64,000 nucleotides of DNA from Endoconidiophora laricicola. Taxonomy: Eukaryota; Ascomycota; Sordariomycetes; Microascales; Ceratocystidaceae. The translations under genes and the position numbers were made by a program. Location: assembly GCA_001640655.1 (NCBI GenBank), contig LXGT01000001.1, positions 310,001 through 374,000 of the forward strand. The letters run 5' to 3'. Within the stretch, counting starts at the first letter, position 1. The number at the start of each line of letters is the position of its first letter. Of this stretch, positions 1 through 10,636 are shown in pieces. The notes under the pieces were generated by a model. That model was not told where the DNA came from. It saw only the letters and a list, made by a program, of their open reading frames with translations, and did no database searches.

Positions 1-3000
1 TAGCGATGACGTGGAAGACGTGGCAAATGCGGTCGCACATTATGGCTCGCTCTTTGGCGGTGTGCTCGAGAATAGCTTTCTCGCCAGGACTGAGAAGGTT
101 GCGCTTTTGTGTGATTTGTGACATGGCATAAAAGGCATCTAGAATGCGGTCTGTGGCAAGAAGCATTCGAGAGTAAGGTTTGCTAGGAAAAGGACCCCGT
201 AATTCGAATTCGTTCATAGCTGCTGTACGAAGGGTTTCGAGCTTAAAGACTATAATGCGAGTTAGTAGTTATATTCAAAAGTCATTGATACTATATCATT
301 ATTAGCTTACCATAACGTTGGAGGGCATCCTGTTCGCCAGTCTTGAGATATGACACTGGCGAGTCTTCGTATAACATGTATCCAAGAGGCCCTCTCTTCC
401 AAATAAGGCCAAGTTGCAGGTATAGCACAGCCAGGCCCTCTTTAAATTTTCTACGGCCAGAGGCAGGCCATATCAGTCGGCAAACAATCATACCCCAGAG
501 TATGCCTAGCGCCACTGAAAGAGCTCTATGGTACGCAATTTCGAAGATGAGGGGATTCTTTCCCTCATCTACATCGTCTTCGCCGCTATCGTCATCATCT
601 TGTAACAAACTGTACGAGTATAGCACGATAACGTTCCAGGCTAGCAAGGTGATTCGGCCTAGGGGGCCATTCTTAACAACTAGTAGCAGGTAAAAGTTGT
701 ACACGCTCACCATCCATCCAAAGAATATAAGAATGAGCCCGTTACCGCCACTAAGTACCCATCCAACACAGGCAAGTGAAGCACCAATAGATGTTCCTAG
801 AAAACGAGAGAAACTGGTAGCGTTGCTAGCACCAACTGTCATAGCGACAACAATCATATAACTCAAAAGACCCCATTCACCTCTCCAATGGTTATAAGTA
901 GGCCTGGTCGATGGCAAAAAGGCAAGCATGCCCCATAAAGAAGCACCAATGCCAATTTTGATGCCGAAGCGAACTTGAAAACTAGTTAGTACGGTCTTAA
1001 AAAGGTGAAGAGACAACGCTAAGATTTTTACTTACTATCTTCACGTCCTAATTTCCGAACAGCGGAGAGAACTGACGAAGAGAACTGTCTCATATATCTG
1101 CTAGCATCTGGGGCGGCATCCCAGCTATACAGATCTCTGTTGCGCTGCATACTCTCGGGGATGCCTCGAGGAAGGGCAGACCGCCTGATTGGATTTACTT
1201 CTCGGATGGGCGATGTAGTGTCGTTCATGAAAGTGGTTGCCTCGCCATCCGTTGGTAGTCGTATTCCCTTTTGGTGGCGATTGAACAAAGGAATATGGCG
1301 CCAGAACTTGAGCCAGTTCCAACTTCTAGATCCCTGTTGGTTATGGAACTTGATGTCATCAACAGTATCAAGGTAGGCGCCAATTTCATCAGCTACAGCT
1401 TGGAGACTAAAGCTGAAGTGGCCACAAGCAGCAGCGACTTCCTCAATATCAGCTTGGATCTTCTCCGATCGCTTGCCTGCCATTTGGATCGACAGGTATA
1501 GTTCACGGAGAGCCTCGCCGCGAGCATTATTATACAGAGCCAGTGCATCACGAAGACTCTTTTTGAAGCTTTCCTGTAGGTTGACGTCATAATTCGGGGC
1601 ACCTCCAAACGGGGGTTCTCTAAGAATCTCGGAAAGTGTAAATGCTAGTGACTTCATAGATGGGCCGAGCATGCTAATGAACATCTCAAAAATCTCAGAC
1701 GGGGTACGAAACCCAGGTTGAGAGGCGAGTGGATCTCTGTTGATCTCCTCCGAGTTGCGGCGGGAGATACTGCCGATATCCGACCCTTCATCAATTGTGC
1801 TAAGATTATGTGGTACGGACGAGGGATGAAAGTTCGAGACTGGCGACATAACCCCGCTTCGAACAGATATTGGAATGGTGGCAATATCAATGGGTTCGCT
1901 CAGAAGAGAATATTGAGTGTTGGCAGCACTGCGAAGACCACCAATAGACTGGGCCAGACGCTCCATTGATTTAACAACATTCTTCTCGAGATGGTATTCC
2001 TTCTCCTGGCCAATTAAGTAGTGCTCAAACTTGGATTCACGCGCAGCCTTGAGCATTTTACTATTGTGAGAGTTATAGCGGGAGATTAGATCACCGTAAC
2101 CTTCAGCGCGTAACTCCTCCTCAGAACCGCTAATGAAACCTTTGGTGACTGCAGCGATCATGTCACCAAGGAAGATTGAGGTTGTGCACATGGCTTCGCG
2201 GAGTTCTTGGCGGGCAAACTTGCGCCAAACAAGAAGACTTACGCCGGCCGAGAAGCTAATTCCCATAGCCAGAATTTTCAGTGTCTGTTCAATCTTAACA
2301 AAGTCGAAGTCGCCACTTTGAATGGCATCTTCCTTGGTAACAATAGAGATAATGGTGATAGAGGCAAGTGTCGATGCGACATTGACTAGCGGTTGGCCCA
2401 TCTTTTGCTTCACCCAGCCAACAAATCCGAGAGCGCCGCCGATGAACACAGTCACATTTAGGAAATGCGATAGCCATACAAGGCGCATTTGATCTGCTAA
2501 GATGACAGATACACACATGGCAAGAATACCGACCAGCGCAGAGTAGGCAATTGCAAGCGACGCAATGATGATAGCTTCAATCATAGATCCAACCGTACGA
2601 GCCGGGTGGAAGTAAACCGTGATAGTGCACACAACATGCTTGCCATCACGCTTGCCCAGGGTGCTTGAAAGCGGGGACCAATAGGTTGCCAGACTGCCCA
2701 GAACATAAGCCAGGGAGCAGCACAAGACGCCTTTACCATCGTTAGACTTTGCCCAGTCTAAGCCACACAGGACCAGCTCCCGGACATTGTAAACGGCTGC
2801 ATGGAAACGTTCACGGACAGATTCGGCGGCGTCAAAAGAGTGGAACCGCTCGGGGCTCGAGTCGGAGCTGTTGATTATTGCGCCGTCTACATTTAAACTG
2901 AAGTGACGGCGGGAGCGTTCGCCGGTACGTGGATTGATAAATGTGCCGTTTCGGATAAGCTACATGAATCGGGAAGACAGTATATACAGTTAGCCCAAGC

Positions 3001-3111
3001 ATATGTACCGGTAAAGGGTATAAGTACGATTCTACATACCCCTCGGCGCGCACCACTTGGCCAGCGGGCGCGAGAAGGTTCTTGCGCAATTCCAGATGTC
3101 GATGCTGGCAT
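1..3111 (-). CDS. ArAE_2/FUSC-type multi-span membrane protein (3' end beyond window)
   Basis: Four exons on the minus strand: 3040-3111, 1036-2959, 311-973 and 249 to beyond base 1. Splicing at GTATGT/GTAG, GTAAGT/CAAG and GTAAGC/TAG restores one frame; the junction at 1036/973 reads GREDI-RFGIKIG. The 62 bp second intron carries a CTAAC branch site. About 969 residues are visible. An N-terminal set of hydrophobic spans (roughly residues 105-270) precedes a long soluble stretch. A second set contains the W-RGEWGLLSYM segment and several more spans, then an acidic loop (DDDDSGEDDVDEG). This order is that of fungal proteins with an ArAE_2_N domain and a C-terminal FUSC/ArAE domain, thought to be ER or plasma-membrane exporters related to aromatic-acid efflux proteins. 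The substrate is unknown. The start at 3111 was chosen because it is the ATG that opens the frame leading into the first intron in phase. Confidence 0.8.
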
Positions 3112-4266
3112 CGCAAATCGGCGTCGGTGTTGATTGATATCAATAGATAGAGTTACCAGTCAAATGCGAGCAGTCGTTGTAGGGTAATATTATGGATATG
3201 CAGTGTTCAGTTCATCCTCCGTCTACAATGATGTGCTGGCGCATCGCCAAAGGCAAAGCTGCGCTTGTTGTGGTTGGATCGCTTTGACGTCAAGAGGTGC
3301 GATGTAAGAGCTGAATTGGATTGAACTTTGAATAGAGATCGGAGTGTTAAAGAAAAAGGAATTAAGCAGTTGGTAGAAGAATATACTCAGTCAGCCTGCT
3401 CATCGTGGGGTTTTAGTAAGCGTTGAGAGAAAATATATAGCCCGCTACCTTATGTATTACTTCTGTGTGGAAAGGACAAGAAAATGAAAGACAGTAGTAG
3501 CTCCGCAAACGAAGCTTTTTTTAGAGGAAATTCGTAAATTCTAGCGCGCTATTCGACCCCAAACTGACAAAGATACTCCATACCAAAACCCGCGAAAGCC
3601 AAACTTGGGATGCGCCCCAGTAACCCTTACTCAAGCTTTCAGTGATCATGCTTAACCCAGTTTTTAACGCACTGTACAGAAATTACTAGAGGCTGATCCG
3701 TCCTATCGATTCGATTTAGTTTCCATAAGTCTCAGACTACGTGATGCAAATTTTGGACTGCGAGGTGGCAGAATATGTATCAAAGAACATAAACCAATAA
3801 TTTGTAGACTTATCAAACCCATGAATATTGCCCTCAAAAAGCTCATAAGTTGCTATACTATACCCATTTATCAGGTAGATGACCCCAGCTTCTAAACAGT
3901 GCATTGAATATCTAGCTCTAGAAACAATAGCTCAACCGCCTAAATCATAGGCAAACCCCAAACCAACGTTCCAAGGAACGTTCAATTTTACTAGTAGTAA
4001 TTACCCGTCCAAAAGTACATCACTAAGTCTGGGTGCGCCAAAGCTGAGCGATGCGTTATTCAGTACAGTCTCCCCACACAGTCATCATACAAATAAAATA
4101 ATAGAATAAAAAAGTACCTTGTATCTAGGTTGAAATCCCCGGCGGATTAGCTCACCACCAAGTGTGCCACATTCTAAAACAGAACTTCATGTGAGCCCCT
4201 CCATTGACCACGAGCCTGATTCAACAATACTTTGTGATTCGTTCTCAATATCCTACTCATGTCTCG
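3112..4266. other. Divergent intergenic region, membrane protein / HAD phosphatase
   Basis: About 1.15 kb separates two divergent start codons and should hold both promoters. No protein-like frame is seen on either strand. The stretch is AT-rich, with several short A/T runs. Its one striking element is a near-palindrome at 3960-3984, listed separately, which recurs in inverse orientation 45 kb away. Confidence 0.6.
3960..3984 (+). repeat. Near-palindromic 25-mer, copy 1
   Basis: The core is AACGTTCC-AA-GGAACGTT: two perfect 8-base arms around a 2-base spacer. The whole 25-base unit matches the reverse complement of 49575-49599 at 24 of 25 positions, while the flanks of the two copies do not match. 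It lies about 300 bp before the HAD phosphatase start. Either a dispersed dyad-type protein-binding site or the trace of a small mobile element would fit. Confidence 0.55.
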
Positions 4267-5254
4267 ATGGTCACTAGGCCACTATCCATTGTCTTTAGCT
4301 ATCCATTCTCACGCCTTTCTACCACCATGGCTGCTCCTGTAACTCGCCAATTTGCACCGCTCAAGGAGGGGATTCCCGCCAATGGTCTTCCCGTCTTGAA
4401 GGGTGTGGTATTTGATGTCGATGGCACTCTCTGGTTCGTTCACCCAAAACTCATACCAACCCAATTGGTCGTCGGAATATATCGCCGATAGTCGAATTCC
4501 TGACGTCAGTTTATATTGAGCATCAGGCTGTGGCAATCCTTGTTTAGCAAAGCTTCCAACCCTTACCAATCAACAATAACCAACGTAAATTTGTATTAGC
4601 TTACATCTAACCACAAAAAGTCTCAGTGAACCCCAAACTTACATGTTTGGTGAGATGCGTGAAGCTCTAGGCATCACAAAAGCTGTAGACATCTTAGATC
4701 ATGTCCATAGCCTGCCACCCATCGAGCAAGAAAGGGCTCAAGAAGCCCTACGCACTATTGAACGTCGCGCCATGGTTTCTCAAAGCCCCCAGCCAGGCCT
4801 CGTCGATCTTATGACGTACTTAGACACCAAGAAGATACGCAAGGGCATCTGCACTCGCAACTTCGAAATCCCCGTCAACCACCTTCTGACAAAGTTTCTG
4901 CCAGAATCTACCTTCCACCCCATCGTTACTCGTACCTTTCGTCCGCCGAAACCAAACCCCGCCGGCATCTTCCACATTGCAAAGTCGTGGGAACTTGTCC
5001 TACCGCAGGCTGGGGAAGGCCAGGAAGTTGTCACGGACGCAAGTGGCTTGATCATGGTGGGCGATTCTATCGATGATATGACGGCAGGCAGAAGAGCTGG
5101 TGCAGCTACAGTGCTTTTAGCCAATGATGTTAATGCGCATCTTGTTGACCATGAACACACAGATCTAGTGATTCATAAACTTGACGAACTAATCCCAATC
5201 TTGGAGAATGGGTTTGTTGGAGACAATGCTTCAAGTAAAGCAAAGGCTAGTTAA
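4267..5254 (+). CDS. HAD-superfamily hydrolase, YOR131C-like phosphatase
   Basis: Two exons, ending at 4433 and resuming at 4627, with a 193 bp intron (GTTCGT donor, CTCAG acceptor) that falls inside the catalytic loop. Splicing restores DVDGTLCEPQTYMF, where the first Asp of DVDGT is the HAD nucleophile and the second the acid/base. Later HAD motifs are visible: a CTRN segment (motif II region), a Lys in RPPKPNP (motif III) and GDSIDDM (motif IV, metal-binding acids). The layout matches the small phosphatases related to yeast YOR131C; the substrate is not known. Two in-frame starts are possible. ATG 4327 has a near-ideal ACCACCATGG context and gives 244 residues. ATG 4267 gives 264 residues and adds a basic, hydrophobic leader that could target mitochondria. 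The gene converges on the MAPKK gene, with 488 bp between stops. Confidence 0.85.
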
Positions 5255-5742
5255 TTGCTCCAAAACCCTAATTGACATGTACACGTACATATAAGAACCC
5301 TAGTATATTTCATTAAGCGCTATTCAGCCACTTTGTTCTTCACTTTTTCTTTTTCACAAATGACACAAAAGAACAAACATTTGATATAACACAAAGATAT
5401 TTTTGAATATGCCAGAATTTTCAAGACAAGAAAAATATGTAAAGATGGTAGAATGTGGACGAAGGAGTCAAGCTTCATCTACTATGCTCGGAAGTTCTTA
5501 TATCGCGATATCATAATAAAAAGGAACATACAAACAGATAGATGTCAATTCTAACTCCAAAAATCAGAATCGAGGTAGTATATGGTACAGATGCCTGCAT
5601 CAGTATACCTTCAGACCTTATATATGGAACGGGCTTGAGAACGTCGAGGAATGCGGGAGGGACCTGATAACCATGGAGTAGACTTGATGGGGCCAGCGGG
5701 TGTGATATATGACTTGGAAATTGGCATTGGCTGTCCCAGATT
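5255..5742. other. Convergent 3' intergenic region
   Basis: This 488 bp stretch lies between the stop codons of the HAD gene and the MAPKK gene, so it holds both 3' UTRs. It is AT-rich, with T-rich and A-rich tracts around 5335-5400 suitable for 3'-end formation on both strands. No gene is seen in it. Confidence 0.6.
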
Positions 5743-7379
5743 CTAATGAGAGTATCCATAGCCGTTTCCGGGTGGTGGGTAAGCTTGTCTGCTGCGGCCA
5801 TCGGGGGTGTGATGGCGTGATATCGGCGCTGGGGCTTGTCTCATGCCGCCGTAGTTGGATGAAGAGCCTGAAGGGCCACGTGAAGAGTAGGCGCTAGTGA
5901 TGTTTGCGCTGCCGTTACGGACTGGTGAACGGTTGTTGTACTGTTCGCGGGGAGGGGCAAAGTTGTTGCCAATGGGAATATCGCCAGAGGTGGGTGTGCT
6001 GATACTAAGGTCCTCGATAGCAAGATGCGTCGGCGATTCTTTATTATTCCTTAGGAGATCCTGATTGTTGGCCGGAGATGCCTGAGGGACGAGATGTGAT
6101 TTGCGGTTGTCCTTTTCAAGCATGCCCACAGACCAGGCATGAAGGTCGACAGGTGTGCGCTTGGCCGCCTGTACGAACGGATCCCTATCCTGCAATGATA
6201 TTAGTACATTAAAAAAGGGTAGAAATGTCTTGGTTATGCAATAATGACTTACGTAAAGTTCTTGAGGGGTTGGCCGCTCGTCGGGGTTCTTGGACAAACA
6301 CTTTTGGATCATATCTTCTAGGATTGATGGGAAGGCATCGCTCTTGGGTAGCTTCGGTGCAGGCTCGTGGACAATCTGCTGCAGAAGATCGAGAATACCA
6401 GCAGGAGCACATTCACCATCAGAGTTCTGCTCGCCAGCGTTGAAGGGAAACTTGCCAATGGCAAGCTCCATGATACTGAGGCCAAAACTCCACACATCAG
6501 ACTTGACGGTATATTTGTCGCCCTGGATACGCTCGGGAGCCATGTAGGTTGAAGTACCGACAAAAGTATCGGCCACTGAGTTGACTAACTCGCCGGAGAC
6601 ACCAAAATCACATAGCTTGATAGACCCCCGGGAGTTGACCAAGATATTGGAGGGCTTGATATCACGGTGCATGATATGGTGCTTAGTGTATAGATATACG
6701 AGACCACCCAGTGTTGCCTCGGCGATCTTACCCAGAACATCGACACGAATGGGACCGAACTTGCGCGAAATGCGATCTAGTGAACTACGTGGAGAGGGAT
6801 ATAGTTAGATATGAGGAGTGGAGAAACATCTAAATACAAGATTGGACCTAGAAGAAGACCTACCCAACATCCATGTACTCCATGCACATGATGACGTCGC
6901 CATTGTCGTTGAGGAAGGCACCGTAAAAGGTGACAATGTAGTCAGAATGGCAGCCAAACATAATCTGGAGTTCTCGAACAATTCGCTTGCGCATTTCTCG
7001 GTTGGCTTCGACATGTATGACCTGTGTGAGGCTCGTGTTAGCAAACAGATTAATCCTACTATCATGCTTCTTGGTACACCCAACTTCCAACCCAAACAAG
7101 AGGTTGCATTACCTTTCTGGCCATGACAGTACCTGTTTTCTTATGGCGGACCTTGCTGACAGTACCACCGTTACCTGAGCCCAGCTCCTTTACGATTTCC
7201 AGATCTTCGGGCCGTAAGTCGAGTTTGTACTCAATGCCAATTTCCAACTGCTGGTTGTTGTCATCCCGGTCGTTTGGTCTTGACTCAGCCGTCGGCGGCG
7301 GCTTGGGGGCAGCAGGCGTTAGGGCAAGGCCTTTGACATTCTTGCGCTTCATCGTGCGCGGGGCGAAAGAGTCCGACAT
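5743..7379 (-). CDS. STE7: MAP kinase kinase, Ste7/Fuz7/MkkB branch
   Basis: Four exons on the minus strand: 7113-7379, 6864-7021, 6253-6784 and 5743-6189 (467 residues). All junctions are GT-AG and in frame. The kinase domain has the glycine loop GSGNGGTV (67-74), the ATP-anchoring Lys89 in VMARK, the catalytic loop HRDIKPSN (181-188), DFG (201-203) and the APE-type motif APER. The activation loop carries S211-VAD-T215, the two sites that an upstream MAPKKK phosphorylates in this family. The N-terminal TMKRKNVKGLALTPA stretch is basic and suits a MAPK docking site. Family knowledge places it between a Ste11-type kinase and a Fus3/Kss1-type MAPK in mating, hyphal fusion and development. The C-terminal 120 residues are Pro/Ser/Asn-rich and probably disordered. 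The assignment to the Ste7 branch rather than Mkk1 or Pbs2 rests on this N-terminus and the docking motif. Confidence 0.92.
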
Positions 7380-10300
7380 TATGGGCGACGGAAAGAGGTA
7401 GGCGAAGTATGGTGTATGTGGGTGGGATAATGAATCGCAGATGTGACCGGCGGCGGCTGGTGAGAGGACGTCAGTTTTTCTATGCTGGATAGCGTAGCGG
7501 CAATACAGAAAGACGATGTACTGCGGGCTCGAGATTGAGTGATATTGGACTGCAGACTAAAGAAGGTAGGACACAATCACAGGGAAGAAAGGCCAAGGAT
7601 GTAGGTAGCGAGGCGGCAGCGGAACGCAGGAGTCAGGTAGAGAGATATAAAAGATGCGAGCGGTCAGCTGTTTGGTGGATTATTGCAGCAGCAGCAGCAG
7701 TAGTAGTAGCAGTAGTAGCAGTTGTAGTTTAGCGGAGACGAGAGCGGCTAGCGAGCAGGTGTTGTTCGTTGATAGTTGTGTCGTGTGTCGTGAGCGGTCG
7801 AAAGCCGGCGACGACGATACCAAGCTGGCCTGCGATACAGATGAAGAGGGAGCAGACCGCGAGCAAGAGAAATCACAACAGTGAATGAAAGAGGCTGTGA
7901 GGCAGCGCAGGAAGGAGTAAAAAGAAGACGAAATGAATTAGTTGCTGAAGAAAGGCAACCTTGTGGGCGGTCGAGAGACGGGATGTTAGCAAGCAAGCAA
8001 CAGACAGTGAGCAGGCTCAATAAGACTGCCGGCGATGGAGCACAGGAAATGAAGAAACGAAGAAGTGAAGAAAAACAAGACAGAGAAAAAAGAGGGACCT
8101 GTCTGAGTAAAGACAGGAGGGACAAGACGACACGGACGACGGGTTGGTTGGAGGTTGAGTTGCAGTTGACAGAGCGAAAAACAGAAAAGGGAAAATTGAA
8201 GAGGAGACAGTAACTTTGACCTTTGACGCCTCCTAGGCTTGCGTTACTTACTTACTATGCTTGTGCTTGCTTGCGCTTGTGCCTTTGGGCTGTCGGAAGA
8301 CAAATTAGCGCTATCGTTAGTGGCCGACCGCTATAAGCTACAGAGCTTGATGAGAACACAAATAGCAGACGCTTCATTTGCTTTGCTGCAGCAGCCCATA
8401 CGCGAATAAGAAGAGAGGAAAAAAACAGAGCGCACAGGCGGCACCAAACGAACAGCGAGGAAGCTGGCGATGGACAGAAGAAAATATGCAGCGTAATAGA
8501 AAGCCTGCAGCCGCTGTATCGATTGTTGGTCTCTTGGTACGTTATCTCCGTTTTGGCGGGGTTGGCATTGTTAGGCGGCTACGACGTAGGCTCAACTAAA
8601 GAGAGAGACTGAGATAAAGCTAGAGCTGCATTATATGTGATTCGACTCAGCTCCCATGACGATAGAGCCCTGGTGCAGTCATTACACTTGCTGGTGACGA
8701 CGAATAGGACGGTTGCATCTGCTGTAGAAGGAGGCCCGGATGTGGCGGCCTATATGGCAGACAATGCCAATGTATTCAATTGTTACTGGCTAGCCCGAAC
8801 TTTGCATGTCTCTATTTAGCGGGGCCTAGCCTTTTCTTGGCTGGATATATATTGGCTGGGCTTCGTTGAGATTGATTAGCATTTGTGCTAATTATTTTGT
8901 TCTATCTGACAATGACGATATGCAGCCAGAAAGATTATAGCAGCTGCACTGCACCTGCATATGGCTTTGATATGTCTGTTTTGATACCTGCTTCGGCATG
9001 GCCTGGTGAAACCGCACGCTAAAGAGCAAGACAAGACATCAACCATCATGCCCTGCCCCAGAACCTGACTATATAGCAGGCGTGCTATTTCTGACGCACA
9101 CATGATGTGTCTGAGATGCAGGTTCTTTTTCCAGCTCATGAATGGCTGCCCCGTCTGCCCTGCTGTCACCCCGCTTCGAAATTTTAGAAATATACTTAGT
9201 ATGTGAGCCCCATTAACAACGCGTCAAGTATCATCACAGTTCTAGAAATTGGATAATATTATTGAAAAAAACGCGTCAAGCTCCACGTATGTTATCTTCG
9301 GCCTTATCAACGTCCTAGGATTTGTCCGTTGTTGATGTTTTGGTGGCACTGACTTTCCATGGCTTGCTAACTAGCCTCTTCACTTAACTTATAGCTCTAC
9401 ATCTCTTGGGCAAATATTGCATGTTTGTAGTTTGCAACTCATGGGCCGTGTGTCTGCTCCCCCTTTTTGGCCGATAACTCTAGATCTATAGGCTGCTGGC
9501 TCTCCATACGGTGAAATCTATGACTGCAATGCTCTGGCAAGCTATCCTGTCAAACTTTTTCTGTTTTGCTCATTCTAGAAATCCCCATGGAAAGAAGCCT
9601 GAAAGCGCCTCCTGTATCACAAGCCCTCTATTTCTTATATTTCTTCTATGCCAGAGAGAATCTGCCACTATCGATTGGACACATTGCCTATCTCTTTGAT
9701 ATCCTTTTTTCAATTCATTACTCGATTATATTTTACTACTTTTTGATACTTCCTGGAAAGGCTTCTGCTGATTATAGGCGCACTTCGTTTCCCCGAATAT
9801 CTTTCTGCGGTGGGAATTACAGAGGCTCTGAGTCTAAGCTGCATCCTCATGTTCCTCCCTACTAGAGCGGATCTACTACCTCCCGAAAGCATCATCCTGG
9901 GCGGCGTTTCACGGCTTAGCGTGAAGTACTAATACTTTACAGCTATCTAGTATTCTGGGGCGTACTATTTAAAATTGAAGACCTGTGCAGAAAGGCTGCG
10001 AGGTTATATCCTAGTTGGCGGTCACGGTGTCAACTTATCGAAATTTCATCATGTGATGTAGTCAGTGATACCGTGATTTGTAGTCATAATTTCAAAGAAT
10101 CAATTAGTTGTGAAGGCCTCTGGTGTTGTTCCGTTTTTCTTGCTTGAAGTTTCGGACTGCAAACCATGATCCTCAGAAAATCTGTAGATGTCGCTAAGTA
10201 TGGCGGCCTGAGCGCTAAATTCGCATTCGATCTTATCTGAATTCCATTATCGATAGCACAGGTCACGTGCTGATTATTTTACCTGTCGCGCAACGCGGTA

Positions 10301-10636
10301 AGAGAAGCAACGAGGCTGAGAGAAAAAAAAATTGGGGCCTCCTTTCGCGGCTTAGTTTGTCACATTGAAGTCTAACTCGGCGGACTATTGATCTTTCCAG
10401 AAATCCATTGCCCTGCTAACTGATAACCGTGATTTTTGGGCCTTAGAGTGGTTTGACGCGGCCAATCGTCTTCTATAGTAATTCTCACTCTTACAATTAC
10501 ACTGCATTCTCTCTAGATCTTCTACGAACCATCACGATCAAAGTAAATCAGCCATCGCGCATTCCATTAGCGTACTCGAAAGTTGTGAGCCATAAGCCAG
10601 AACTCCAAGCTCGATTCGCTTCATATTCACGTCACG
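7380..10636. promoter_or_regulatory. Divergent intergenic region upstream of the MAPKK gene and SPT6
   Basis: A 3.26 kb gene-free stretch between divergent start codons. From about 7560 to 8210 the plus strand is strongly purine-rich, which is pyrimidine-rich on the strand read into the MAPKK gene, as expected of a CT-rich fungal leader. It contains a GCA/GTA triplet tract at 7685-7726. Several short frames (for example 125 codons at 7748-8125 on the minus strand) are low-complexity Leu/Ser/Arg strings produced by this skew, and I do not call them genes. From 8600 to 10600 nothing gene-like is seen. The last part, 10440-10636, should be the SPT6 promoter and leader. Confidence 0.55.
7685..7726 (+). 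repeat. GCA/GTA triplet microsatellite
   Basis: Successive GCA units pass into GTA and GCA units over about 42 bases, about 310 bp upstream of the MAPKK start and inside its probable leader. Length variation between strains is likely. No coding role is evident on either strand. Confidence 0.8.

Noticed and set aside
4120..4180. GGTTGAAATCC at about 4130 followed by a CACCACCA string, resembling the 3' half of a tRNA
   Set aside because: The T stem does not pair and no acceptor or D arm is present.
7748..8125. 125-codon minus-strand frame upstream of the MAPKK gene, Leu/Ser-rich with a hydrophobic start
   Set aside because: It lies entirely in the purine/pyrimidine-skewed stretch, has the composition such a skew produces by itself, and shows no domain. 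More likely leader sequence.
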